From Tilletiopsis washingtonensis (lineage: Eukaryota > Basidiomycota > Exobasidiomycetes > Entylomatales): a stretch of DNA of 64,000 nt. The number at the start of each line of letters is the position of its first letter. Positions within the stretch are counted from its first letter, which is position 1. Positions 22,001-32,768 of this stretch are shown here, in pieces. The translations under genes were made by a program, and so were the position numbers. Location: positions 394,506 to 458,505 of the forward strand of contig NW_020312004.1 of NCBI RefSeq assembly GCF_003144115.1, read 5' to 3'. The notes beneath the pieces are model-generated. The model saw only the letters and a program-made list of their open reading frames with translations. It searched no databases and had not been told where the DNA came from.

Positions 22001-23957
22001 GAGGCGCGCCGGGTAGCGGAAAGCCACGTTGAGGATCTCAATCTCGCCCTCGCAGCGCGCCGGACGGGCGCCCTCCTCGCTGGACGAGTCGATGTCGGGC
22101 GTGCGGTCGATCGTCTCGAAGACCTTGCTCGAGGCAGACAGGCCGTAGGCCCACGCCTGCGCGTTGGGCGCCAGCATTGCCATCGAGAAGGAGCCCATCA
22201 GGATGGAGAAGACGACGTTCATCACGGTGCCCGTGGGGATGTTGCCGCTGGCGATGAGCTTCGAGCCGTACCAGAAGGCGAGCGCGTACGACGAGTAGAT
22301 GACAAAGAAGAAGACGCCCATGCCGGCGCCGTTGATGATGGCCTTGGCGCGGCCGGTGCGCACCGTGGCGTGGTTGAACGTGTCGTACAGCTCGACGAGG
22401 CGCGCCTCGATGCCGAACGCCTTGGCCGTGCGCACGGCACTGAGCGCCTCCTCGGCGACGGAGGCGCCCGAGCCCACGTGCGCGAGCTCGGCCTGCTGGT
22501 GCTTCGTCGCGAGCACGTTCATGAGCGCGCCCGCCGCGATGATGCACGGCACAATCGACGACATGACGCCGGCGAGGGCGGGCGACTTGGCAAAGGCGAC
22601 GACGAAGCCGGTGACGAAGGTGGCGAGGAACATGAACGACATGGGCACCTTGTCCGAGATGCCCTCCTGGATGAGCTGGATGTCGGACTGGATGCGGCTC
22701 GTGATCTCGCCCGCGCCGACGAGGTCGAAGTACGCCACCTCCTGGCGCAGCACGGCGGCGAGGTAGTTCTCGCGGATGCGCCGCGTGATCGACTCGCCCG
22801 TGTACATCCACGACGCCATGTAGATGTACGTGGCGCCAAACATGGCGATGCCAATGTAGAGCAGCAGCAGTGCGTCCATGTTGACGTTGCGCTGCAGCTC
22901 CGCGCGTGCGGCCAGCACCGCCTCGGGCGACGCGCTCGGGTCGGCGGCAGAGTTGGTGTAGTCGAGGAAGGAGGTAGTGAGGTTGCCGAACACTGCGCGG
23001 GGGTCAGCACGGCACGCCACACCATAGCCTGCCCGCCGTCTGCTCACCGATGGTCATCAGCGGCTGCGCCGCACCCGCCGCACACGCCGCCAGAATGCCG
23101 ATGGCGTTCCAGAAGAGATCCCACTTGGTCGCGTAGCGGAAGAGATCGCGCACCGTCGCCTTGTACTGCAGCGGCTCGTCGTGCGAGCGGCGCGAGAGCG
23201 AGTCGGACGAGCCGTGCATCTGCAGCGCGACCTGCTTGTCCAGCGGCGCCAGGCCGGGGTCGACGGGCGAGCCCTTCTCGCCGGGCGTGGCGTGGTCGCC
23301 GCGCGAGCGGTCCTCGTCGCTCGTGCTGCCGGCCTGCGAGTCGCGGCTGCGCGCCGTGGGGCTGCTGTGCTCGAGCTGGTGCGCATGCTCAATGCCGCGC
23401 TGCGTCGCTGCGTACTGCGCATCGGCCTCGGCGGCCTCGATGCCGCCGTGCGAGCCCTGCGGCTGCGAGAGGAGCCCGGTGCCGCCCATCATGACCTCGC
23501 CCGTGACGGCGCCGAGGAGCGCGTTGCCGACGCCGCGTGCTCGCGACGGCGACGAGTCAGCGTGGCGCGCGTGAGCGTGCCGAGTAGGCGTGTCTGGTGC
23601 GGCTGAGCCAAGCGTCACCTCGCTGGTCAGCGGTGCAGCGTCGGAGAGGCGCGCGGCAGAGGGCGAGGGCGGGCCGGTGTAGGCCGTGTGCACGGAGCGG
23701 CCGTCGTCGTCGTGGCTGGAGGCGCTCCAGGCGCCGATGCGCGACGAGCGCGACGGCGCGACGGGCAGGACGCCGTGGCTGGCGCTGCTGCGCGCGTCGG
23801 CAAAGGCGGCGGGCGAGGCCGGCATGCTAGGGGCGTTATTGGAGCCACTCGACGAGGCCGAGGGCTCGCGGGCCCTGCGGCTGCGCGGCGGTGTGGCAAG
23901 CTGCGCAGCGGGCGCGGCAGAGGCAGAGGCGGCTGCACCGCGCGGCGGCGAGGACAT
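19044..23957 (-). CDS. ABCB-type full-size ABC transporter (multidrug/Ste6-like)
   Basis: Seven exons: 23957-23048, 22992-20989, 20939-19740, 19690-19519, 19463-19409, 19353-19252, 19199-19044 (1532 aa). The order is a Ser/Ala-rich cytosolic head of about 270 aa, TMD1, NBD1, linker, TMD2, NBD2. NBD1 has Walker [10 protein letters not shown] (about 655), signature LSGGQKQR (about 770) and Walker [11 protein letters not shown] (about 787). NBD2 has Walker [10 protein letters not shown] (about 1320), Q-loop LVSQEP, signature LSGGQKQR rebuilt across a splice junction (about 1428) and Walker [10 protein letters not shown] (about 1448). The H-loop is IAHRLST. Both ATP sites keep all canonical residues, so it is probably an active exporter of drugs, lipids or a prenylated pheromone. 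The substrate cannot be read from sequence. NBD2 is split by four short introns, while NBD1 has none. Confidence 0.94.
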
Positions 23958-24898
23958 GGCACAGGCGCTGCGCCGGCGGGAGCAGCGAGCAGCTGGGAGA
24001 GGTGGTGGTGGTGCGCAGGCGAGAGGGTAGCGGATGGGTGCGGAGAGGAGGAAGCGCCGGCGAGGGCTCGCTCCGCGCCTTGGCAGCACGCAGGCAACAC
24101 ACGCGCACCCGCCTCAGCACGCAGCACCCGCGGCGGGGCAAAGGCAGGCCGCGAGGAGGCGCAGCGCCGGCCCACGGCAGCAAAGCGCGGGCGGGCAGGC
24201 ATGCGCCGCCGCACCCGAGAAGCCGCCCGCTGCAGCTCGCCTCGCTGCGCCTGTCGAGCACGTCTCCTCCTGACCGCTGCTTTCCACGCTGCGGCTGGCT
24301 CTCGCAGCTTTTAGGCGCTGCGTGCTGCATCGCTGCGTGCACGCTGATAGGGCGTTGCGGCGGCTGGAGAAGCACCTAGCGCCGGAGCGCGGATCCGGGC
24401 CCGCCGACCGCGTGTCGAGCGGGGCCGCCGCCAGCCCTTGCCGCCATCGCATGTCCTCCTTCGCACCACGAGCTGCGCTGGCGCCGCTTCCTGGTCGATG
24501 AAGGCGCCCTCATCTCAGGATGCAGCCTCGCATACGACGACGACGAGGAGGAGCATGGGCGACCTCGCCCTGCCCTCATCAGCGGGCGCCTTCGGTCTTG
24601 CCTCGGAATTGGCCCCGCGCCCAAGATCGGGCGCAGCAGCAGGAGTCTGGCCGCCGTTGCGCTCTGCAAGGCGCGCTTGCGCCCCCTGGCGATTTTCCGC
24701 GCTTGCCCTTTCCCGCGGGTCTCTCGCTCTCTCGCTCTCTCTCCTTCTCTTTCTCTCTCACACGCTTCGCTCTGGTCAGCCATTCAATTTTCGCTTCTCG
24801 TGACACGTCTCTAGTAGATAGGGTAGGTAGCAGGGCGTCGACAGACACCGTGGAGTCAACATGTGCGGCCAGCCCCGGCGCGGGCCGCGTGGGAACGT
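23958..24898. other. Intergenic region: ABC promoter, GDH2 terminator
   Basis: 941 bp between two genes on the minus strand. It should hold the ABC transporter promoter and the GDH2 3' end. A CT-rich microsatellite-like tract lies at about 24716-24770. No coding potential I trust and no RNA gene seen. Confidence 0.55.
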
Positions 24899-27800
24899 CT
24901 AGCGCGAGCCCTCCGTGAGGCCGCTGATGTGCTTGTAGAACGAGACGGCCGTGGCGGTGGGGCCGTACTTGTAGACGAAGTCGGCCGCCGTCGACGCGGC
25001 AAACGCGGCCTTGAGGTACGGCTCGGGCACGCGGCGGCACAGCTCGTCGAGGCCGACCTTCTCGAGCAGCGTGCGCGGGAAGACGCGCGAGAGCACGGCG
25101 GCGCGGATGCGCGCATTGTCGTACAGGTCCGTCGCCGCCAGCTCCTCGGAGAGGGCGTTGATGGCCGCCGAGAGCTCCGAGGAGAGCGTGCTGCGCGGCT
25201 TGCCCGTCTTCTCGCTCTCGCGCCAGATGGCCTCGAACTCCTTCTCGGCATTGTCGATGACGACGCGCTGAATGTCGGCGACGTAGCTGCGGTAGAAGTC
25301 GCTCGGCTTGCCGTCGGTGAACATCATGCACTGCCGGTACTCGTCGTCGGAGAGCGAGAGGCCCGCCAGCACCTCGAGCGAGCTGCTCGTCACGCCGCCC
25401 TTGTTGGCGCTCGCGTCGGGGTAGAGGATGACGCCGCGGCGCTCGAGCTCGAGGCGCGCCTGGCGCGTGATGAACAGGTTGGCGCCCTCGACGACGTACT
25501 TGAACAGCGGCTTGCCGTCGGCGTCGAAGAGGCCCTTGACGTTGGAGATGTTGATCGACTCGGGGCGCCCGCCGCACGGCACGAGCATGTCGGCCTTGAA
25601 GCGCAGGTGCGCGCTGTTGCGGAACGACATGCCGTCGGTGATGACCTCGCCCGACGGCAGGCGCACGTCGTTCTCCTCGACGAGGATGCGGTAGCCCTGC
25701 GGCGACAGCTTCGACACGTCAAAGTGCGAGATCATCTGGCGCGCCTTGGCGAGGCGGACGAGCTCGGCGCGGTTGATGCCCTTGGGGTCGTGCACCACGC
25801 CCGCGCCGTCGATGATCGTCACGCACGCGGCACTCGAGAGCAGAATCTCGTTGCTGCCCAGGTCGCCGTCGGGGCCGCCCGTCTGCACCTTGGTGACGTG
25901 CTCCTCCTTGAGGCCGAGCTTGCGCAGGATGCCCACCTCGTACTGCCGCACCGAGAGACTCGTCATGCCGTACGTGTCGTGCGGCACGCCGCCGAGCGTC
26001 GCCGCCGTCTTGCCCGTCGTGAACGACTTCCACCAGGGCGCGCCGCGCTCGCGTGCGTGGTTGGCGCACCAGTCCATGTAGCCCGCCGTGCCCTCGTCGG
26101 GGCCGAGGAAGAGGATCTCCTCGCGGCCCAGGCGGTCGACGAGCTCCTCCTTGACGCCCGGCGTCTGACCGACGAGCAGCAGGTCGAGCAGCGCGTCGAT
26201 GTACTTCTCAAACGCCAGCAGCGGGTCGGCGTCGAGCGTCGGCAGGATCGTGCCCTTGCTGCCGCCCTCGGGAATGTCCTTGTTCTTCAGGTGCTGCGTG
26301 CTCGCCAGCGCGTAGTTCTCGTCGAAGAGCGTGCGCTGGTTGATCGAGTAGTTCTCGCGGTTGCGGCTGCGCACGATGCGGATGCCGCCGCGCGCCACGT
26401 CGCTGAAGCGCACATGGAAGCCGCGGAACTCGGCGCCGACGACGAAGAAGATGCCGTACGGCTTGATCGGGTACTCAGCCTCGGGCAGGAAGCCCGGGTC
26501 GAGGCGGAAGCTGAGCGCGACCTTGGTCGGCGTGTAGAAGCTGCGCGCGCGTTAGTACAAGACAGAGCGCAGTCACGCGCGGCAACTCACTTGGTCTTGA
26601 GCACAGCCTTGTTGAAGAACAGCAGCGCCTGCAGCACCTGCAGCTCGTGCGGGTTGGCGGCCGCCTTGCGGATGCGCGCCCACATGGCCTCGTCGTCGAG
26701 CACCTCCTCCTTGACGAGGCGCTGGTAGCTGAGCGTCGGCACGAGCTCGTGGTCGTCGGCGCCGCCGGGGTAGTGCGTGTTGGCAAAGTGCACGTAGAGC
26801 AGGCGCACGAGGTCGGGGTGCGCGAGCATCACCTGGGGCAGGATTAGCTTTGCGTGACGTGCGGCGGATACTGCGCATGCTCACCTCCTGGATCGATTGC
26901 CGCGTGAACGTCTCCTCGCGGAAGCGCAGCTTGATGTCGTTCAGGATCGACGCGTGCGCCGGGTCTGCCTCGTCGAGCACATTCCGCAGCGCCTGGTAGG
27001 CCTGGCCGAGGCGGTTGCAGCTGCGCGTGCAAAGCGTCAGGGATGTCGCAAACGCGCGCAGAGAGCCGCACTCACAAGTGCTGCGCAAAGAGCCAGCCGC
27101 AGTAGGCGTACGCGGCTTCTTGCACGGCGTGGTCTCCCGCGCCGGGCTGGAAGAAGGGGTTGTCGGGCAGCACAAAGATGAGCGACGCCTCCTTGATGAT
27201 CTGCGCGCGCAAAGGGACGTGAGCAGCGGGCAAGACACGCAAGGCAGCGCGCGCACCTGGTGGATCGAGAGCTCAATCGGCGGGCTCTTGGACGCGGGCA
27301 TCGGGTTGAGGTACAGCGTAATGACGGTGACGCCGTTGCTGAACTGCTCGACGTACTTGCGCGACGAGAAGAGGCCGTAGAAGTGGTAGAGGTCTGAGAG
27401 CGCGCTGAAGTAGCTGCGCGTCGTGCCCATGCGGTAGCCGATGACGACGCGGCGCTCGCGGCTGCCCTCGACCTCGTACATCTCTGTGGATGAGCGTCAG
27501 CAGGGCGCGCAGGGCTGTGGGAGCGGGACACGCACCAATGACGGGGCCGTGGCGGCGCAGCACCTCGTCCATGACGGCCTGGTAGATCTCGAGCGTGTTC
27601 GAGCTGGCCTTGGAGAGGAACGTCTTGTCGCCGACGCGCGTCACGTCCGAGTACTCGGGCGTGCCCGCCTCGGGAATCGGCTGCACGAAGTTGCACTTGG
27701 CCAGGAAGTAGCAGCGCAGCTGCTGCTTGGAGAGAGCGGACACGCTGCCGGCGCTGCGGTACGTCTCGAGGCGGTACGCCTTGCTGACGGACGACTTGTC

Positions 27801-28544
27801 GAGGTAGTTCTCGTCCATGCTGCGGCGCGTGTCAGCGCAGCTCATGCGTCTCTCTGCGGCCCACTCACCGGCGCTCCCACTGCGGCCCGCCCGTCTGGCT
27901 CTCGCCGGCCTTGCTCGAGTGAATAAAGACGGCGCCGTTGTCCGTCGTGTGCTCGAGGTCGATGTCGAGGCTGCTCGAGTGCTTCGTGTACGCCAGGATC
28001 TTGGCGCCAAAGAGCGCCATGATGTGGTCGGCGATCGTCTCGACGGACTCGAGCGCAAAGTAGGTGTCATCGATGCCCAGGTTGCTGGAAAGAGCAGCGT
28101 GAGCTTGTTGCGCGTGCGTGGGAGCAGAGCGGTGCACGGTGCAGCGAGAGCAGCGCCGCGGCGAGGTGCAGCGAGAGGAGCGCGGCGAGGTGCATGCGCC
28201 GCGCTCGCCCCTCTCGCCAGCGCGCCAGGCCCGAGCGCCGAGCATCTCTCGCACCACCCACACACCACTCACAGGTAGAACCACTGCACCTCGGCGTCGA
28301 CGAGGTCCGGCGGGATGAAGCCCTTGCCCTTGAGCAGCGTCTGCACGGCGGCCGCCTGCTCCGTCTTGCCCTCAAAGACGGTGTCGGTGTAGCCCGTCGT
28401 GTTCTTGAGGATGTGGTCGGGCGTGGCGGCGCGCGGCGTGTGTGTGCCGGTGCCGGGCACGCTGAGCAGCGCGGCCTTGACGGGTGCCATGCTGGCGAGG
28501 CCGGCGCTGCTGCTGGAGGCACCGTTGGAGGGTGCGCTCGGCAT
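24899..28544 (-). CDS. GDH2: NAD-specific glutamate dehydrogenase Gdh2
   Basis: Eight exons: 28544-28273, 28084-27869, 27819-27536, 27483-27257, 27200-27076, 27020-26885, 26832-26591, 26540-24899 (1047 aa). The large fungal NAD-GDH type: an N-terminal regulatory half and a C-terminal catalytic half. The catalytic half begins near FRGFHVRFSDVARGGIR and contains GGSKGTILP with the catalytic lysine at about 593. The nucleotide-binding half includes GGPDGDLGSNEI, DGAGVVHDPKG and VVEGANLFIT. It oxidises glutamate to 2-oxoglutarate and ammonium, feeding carbon from amino acids into the TCA cycle; in yeast it is repressed by good nitrogen sources. The length matches yeast Gdh2 (1092 aa). Intron 1 (188 nt) is long for this genome and carries a small tandem repeat. 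All junctions are GT-AG. Confidence 0.95.
28139..28193. repeat. Two-copy tandem repeat in GDH2 intron 1
   Basis: An about 26-nt GC-rich unit (GTGCAGCGAGAGCAGCGC... and a near copy TGCAGCGAGAGGAGCGCGGC...) occurs twice in direct tandem inside the 188-nt first intron. It explains at least part of why this intron is several times longer than its neighbours. Confidence 0.7.
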
Positions 28545-30401
28545 GGTGAGGGAGAGAGTGGTGGGTGGTGGTGTGGTGTCGGGCAGAGAGGAGTGGCGCA
28601 GACAGCGACAGCCTTAAGTAGCCCGCCGGCTGTGTGGGTCGCGGGGCGAGGAGGTGGAGAGAAGGCAGGCCGGCGCCCAGGCGCGGCGCCAGATAGCCAG
28701 CGGCGTGCGTCAGGGGCCGGCCCGCCGTGCTCGCCTCGCACGGCGCCAGCAGCGGCCAAGCTGCAGCAAGGCGAGGTCCCAAGAGACACGGCGCAGCTCC
28801 CGCACAGCCGGCAGCCGCAGCACCTCACCTCGCACATCGCTTGCCCTGCTCGAGCCGCCTCCAAGTCAGGCGGCAGTGGAGGTGCAGGCAGCGCCAGCCA
28901 AAAAGCTACACGCGCGGCGGGCGGAGAGTTGCCGCGGCACAGCACGCCGCGCGCGCCACACAAGACAGCGCTCGTGCCTGACGAGCCCGAGGGGCTGACG
29001 TGCTGCGCTGCGCCCACGCGCCGCGCTGCCCCTGGCCCTGCCTTGATCTCGCGCGGCACGCACTGCGCGCCGGCCCCGCTCGGCAGCGTGCCGTCCAGCA
29101 GGCCGCCTCGTCGCTGGCCCTCTCCGCAGCAGACGACCATCTCGCTGGCACGTTCAAGTGCTCCCTTCATCACGCTGGCGATAACAGAGGGGCAACGCAG
29201 AGGTTCTAGGCGCCGCGCGACGCCGACGCGCGCCGAGTCTGCCCCAGTCCCACGCCCCTGGCCGGTCTTCGAGGCTGCACCTGGACTTCTGGAGGGCGTT
29301 GAAGCGCCAGCAAAGGGCTGTCTGGCAGCCAGAGGGGGCCACCTCGTGCTCGTGCTGCCCCCAGCGGCTGGCGCATGTTGCTGCAGCTCATCACGGCTGT
29401 GTGGGGTGCCGGGAGCGCCACGGGGCACGGAGCCGCGCGGACCGCAGCGCCGAGCACCGCGCACAAACTCCGCCCGCCGTCTGCGCCGTGCGGCGAGAGC
29501 CTCTCTGCCAGCGCACAACGCCAAGCGATGAGCCACACCTCTTCGCCTCAGCTGGGCTGCGCAGACGGACTCTGCACCGTGCCCGCCTCCGCTTAGGACG
29601 CCGCAGCCACCGCCAGCTTTTTGCTCGAGGCGGCCAACGCATCATGCGACACCCGCTGCCCACGCCGAGCGTGACCCGCCGGCAACGCGCAGGGGGGTTG
29701 GCGGTTCTTCTAGCGTGCCTGCGCCTCGCACAAGCCAAGGCGTGCTTGCTCAGATCTTCGCATTGATCGACATCCCAACGTCAGGCCACCTGCAGCGCTG
29801 AGAACGAGGGTGCCCGCCACGGCATCGCTTGCGATCGGGGGTCCCTCGCTGCATCGAGCACTTGGCCGTCTCCGCGCGGCTGGCGACTCTGACTCGCGCT
29901 GCGACCTCACGCCAGCGCTTTGCTGTCTGACCGCATGCGACACGTCCAGGGCCCAGGCTAAGCACGCCCAGCTCAGACCAAGAGCCGCTCTCGATAGCAA
30001 TCCTTCGTGCTGCTGGAAGTGAGGCGGAGGGACGGAGCGCATGCACCTCGCCCGGCCGGGCAGCGCAGAGAGAGATCGTAGACGCGCGCCGGACTTTGGT
30101 CCGCGGTCCCGGACCGAGCGGCCTGGAGGCGCGCTACGCTCGGCGTCCTACAGCGCATACCGCTGGGAGCAGCTTCATCTCGCCATCCTCAAGCATAGCT
30201 CGCACAGCTGCGAGCAGCATCGACGCGACCGCCAAGCTCGGGCTACGGTTCGGCGAAGGAGTGTCATTCGTCATTTGAGCTCACGGCGAGCCGGCGGGCC
30301 GAGACGCAGGGCTGACGTGCAGCCAGGCCGGGCTCGACGAGAGATCGACGCCCGCCGGCCTACGAGTGGGTCGAGTGTCCGAGCGGCACAGCGGACGGCG
30401 C
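28545..30401. other. Long intergenic region upstream of GDH2
   Basis: 1857 bp with no convincing gene, the longest internal gap in the window. It contains the GDH2 promoter and the glutathione transferase terminator. A plus-strand open frame of 445 codons (28194-29531) overlaps it but begins antisense to GDH2 exon 1 and looks like chance. Isolated GATA cores occur (for example GATAAC at 29180-29185), which would suit a nitrogen-controlled gene but are too short to be evidence. A non-coding RNA is possible. Confidence 0.45.
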
Positions 30402-31863
30402 CTACTTCTTCGCAGCGTCGTCCTTCATGCCCTTCTGCACCCACTTCTTTGCGTCTTCGGCCTTCTTGTTGATCTCGTCAGCGTACTTGGCCTCAAAGTC
30501 GCTCTCTAAGAGCTTGGTCAGGAACCTGCCGGTTGAGAGCACGCAATCGGTCGATGACGGCGGCGATGCGGCTGTGAGCTTCGTCAGTGCGCGGCAGAAG
30601 AGGCAGCAGGAATACGCACGAGATGCCAAGGCCATTGGGGTCGTGCGGCACGTCCTGGAAGGAGAGGCGAGCTTAGCCGGGAGAGGCGGAGAGGTGCGGC
30701 AGCCAACTCACGCTGCCCTTGCGCACGGCGGGGCGCTCCCAGTTGCGCAGAATGTAGTTGCGCACGTTGGGGCCCACGTCGGAGTGCGGCACGCCGGCCC
30801 ACTGCGAGGGAATGTCGTGTCAGCGGACGTGCAGAGATCGAACGGCAGCGTCCAAGGCTCTCTCTCTCTCTTCGCCCGTCCCGTCATTCATCGCTTCATC
30901 TTCGGCCTGGCCCTGTTTACTCACGGCGTGCAGGTGCAACCAGGGGTAGGCGTTGCAGTCGGCAATACTGTACTTGCCCTTGCCCTCGCCCACAAGCCAG
31001 TCGCGGCCCTCGAGGTGCTTCTCGAGCACGCCGTAGAGGCGCTTCGTCTCGTTGATGTAGCGGTCCTTGCCGTACTGGATCTGCTCGGGCGCGTAGCGCA
31101 CGAACTGGGTGGATTGTGAGCAGAGTAGGGGTGACAGGGCAGAGGGACTCACGTGGTTGGCCTGGCGTGAGCAAGCAGCTGAGAGGTAAGCATCAAGCGC
31201 ATCGAGCGAGGCGTCTCAACTCATCTTGCATAGGCTAGGCAGAGGGGTCAGCAGGGGTCCGACGCAAAGACAGCCGCAGCACTCACGCCGACACCGCCGT
31301 GCACCCAGACTGGCAGAGAGCACACATCAGCCGCCGCACTACCTCCTCTCTCCCTTTCCGCTCACAGATCCACTGCAGCGCCTGGCTGCGCAGCTTCTCG
31401 CCATTCGGCTCGTCGCTGCCCCAGCTGAACTTGTGCTCCGGGTCGTACTTCTTCTCGAGCCACAGCAGGATGGCGGCCGTCTCGAAGACGGAGTGGTCGT
31501 GGTTGGGGTCGTAGATTGCGGGAATGCGGCCTGCGCGGAGTGTCAGCACAGCGACAGATGCAGCAGCTGGCGGACACGCACCGTTGGGCGAGTGCTTCAG
31601 GAACGTGGAGGACGGTGTCAGCGCATGGCATCTCGCTGGCTAGCCGCACGCTACTCATCACTCCTCCTTCTGCTCGTTCTTGCTGAAGTCGATGGCGTAC
31701 ACCTCGTACTCGAAGTCGGGGTATGCCGCCTTCAGCTCCTCGAGGAAGATGCTGACCTTCTTGCCGTCTGCGGGGCGTGCGGACGTGAGCATCGAGCGCC
31801 GAAGCTCGCGAGTCCGCCGTGCTCACTAGGCGTGCCGACGGTGTAGAGCGTGATGGGCTTCAT
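30402..31863 (-). CDS. Ure2-like glutathione S-transferase with two AT-AC introns
   Basis: Eleven exons: 31863-31827, 31767-31659, 31604-31582, 31530-31366, 31309-31287, 31234-31225, 31166-31153, 31104-30925, 30801-30712, 30654-30620, 30525-30402 (269 aa). The thioredoxin-fold half has [38 protein letters not shown] and [14 protein letters not shown]. The helical half has [44 protein letters not shown] and WERPAVRKG. These are the family marks of fungal Ure2p-type transferases, which conjugate glutathione to electrophiles or reduce peroxides and disulfides. Introns 2 and 6 must be spliced AT-AC to restore EEWFLK and MQGQAN; the other eight are GT-AG. One exon is only 10 nt and one 14 nt. Exon 11 was placed by frame and by the acidic-basic tail; an alternative acceptor inside intron 10 is possible. 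Confidence 0.9.
31167..31224 (-). other. AT-AC intron 6 of the glutathione transferase
   Basis: 58 nt, begins ATGAGT and ends GCTCAC. Splicing joins CCTATGCAAG to GCCAGGCC and gives P-M-Q-G-Q-A-N-H-F, a hallmark of the family. The nearest GT donor (GTTGAG) with the nearest AG acceptor loses the frame and the Gly-Gln pair. Confidence 0.82.
31605..31658 (-). other. AT-AC intron 2 of the glutathione transferase
   Basis: 54 nt, begins ATGAGT and ends CTCCAC. A CTGAC branch-like motif stands about 13 nt before the end. Splicing here joins TG to G, giving the conserved Trp of KEEWFLK. With a GT donor three bases upstream, the coding frame fails at the canonical acceptor (CTGAAG). Confidence 0.8.
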
Positions 31864-32768
31864 GCTGGCGGACTGTGTGTGGTGGTGGGGTGAGAGAAAG
31901 GCGCACGACAGCGAAGGCGTGCTTGGCCCGAGCGCGGCCCGCTTATGTCCGGAGGCGGGCACTAGACAGGTGGAGGGGTGCAGGCGAGGCAGTCGCTCCC
32001 TCTCCCCGCACCCCGCATTCGTGTTGCCTGCTCCTCCGGCCAGCACACGCCTCCGCTCTGCCCCATGTGGCCGTTCGTTGCAGCTCGAAATGTTCGTTGG
32101 GCCTGTGTGCAGCAGTTGGTGAGCTTGTTTGGAGCACGTCAGCCGGCGGGAAAGGCGGCAAGTCGATTGGCGCGTCACAGAGGTCTCTCGAACCAGGCCC
32201 GCGTGTTGCCGCCTGCGCGATGTTGAGCGCTCGCTCCGCGCGGAAAGACGTTTCGCTGTGTCAGCCAGCGGCTGGAAGGCTTGCTTCTGCTCCGCATCCC
32301 TTTGCTCCTCTCTGTCTGCTCCTCGCACGCACTTACTGCACTTCGTAGCAAGATATTCATTGCACGGCACAGACAGGCTCGGGCTTCGTGGCGCAGATAG
32401 GGGGGCGAGAGATAGATGGACAGACGGCGGGAGGGAACACGGGACGGGTTGGAGAGGAGGCGCCAGAGGAGCACTTCGCAAGATACAGACGGACAGGCGG
32501 GGCGCTGCTTCGCGGCAGGCTGACACAGGTGAGATGAGTCGTGGGCGCGGGCGCAGATGCAGGAGCAGGAGGATGGGCAGGAAGAGCTGCGTCGTGCGGT
32601 GGTGGGCGCGAGGCACGCATGGATGGGCGCACGCCGCGAGTGGTCGTCCATGCGGGGCTTGCGGGAGAAGAGAGATGCAGCTGCCGAGGAGCGGCAGGCG
32701 GCGGAGGATGATGATGATGATGGCGAGGCGGCTTGACGTTGCTTGTGATGCAGGAGCAGAGTGCTCTT
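31864..32768. other. Intergenic region, GST promoter side
   Basis: 905 bp between the start of the glutathione transferase and the stop of the WW-domain gene, both on the minus strand. It should contain the transferase promoter and the WW-gene terminator. No trustworthy open frame or RNA gene seen. Confidence 0.5.

Noticed and set aside
20759-23494. 911-codon plus-strand open frame
   Set aside because: It lies antisense to the ABC transporter, whose Walker and signature motifs are intact on the minus strand; the frame is open because of GC-rich codon bias.
24863-26728. 621-codon plus-strand open frame
   Set aside because: Antisense shadow of GDH2 exon 8, which encodes clear glutamate dehydrogenase motifs.
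28139-28193. Short direct repeats taken as a CRISPR-like or transposon end
   Set aside because: Only two adjacent imperfect copies inside an intron; no spacers, terminal inverted repeats or target duplications.
28194-29531. 445-codon plus-strand open frame upstream of GDH2
   Set aside because: Starts antisense to GDH2, has no domain or exon chain, and its composition is that of random GC-rich DNA.
31629-31661. 30-nt GT-AG micro-intron in the glutathione transferase
   Set aside because: It keeps frame but is far shorter than any other intron here, lacks a branch motif and inserts about ten residues that replace the conserved Trp; the AT-AC reading is better on every count.
32170-32215. tRNA-like T-loop (GGTTCGAG) on the minus strand
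   Set aside because: No matching acceptor, D or anticodon arms could be drawn around it.
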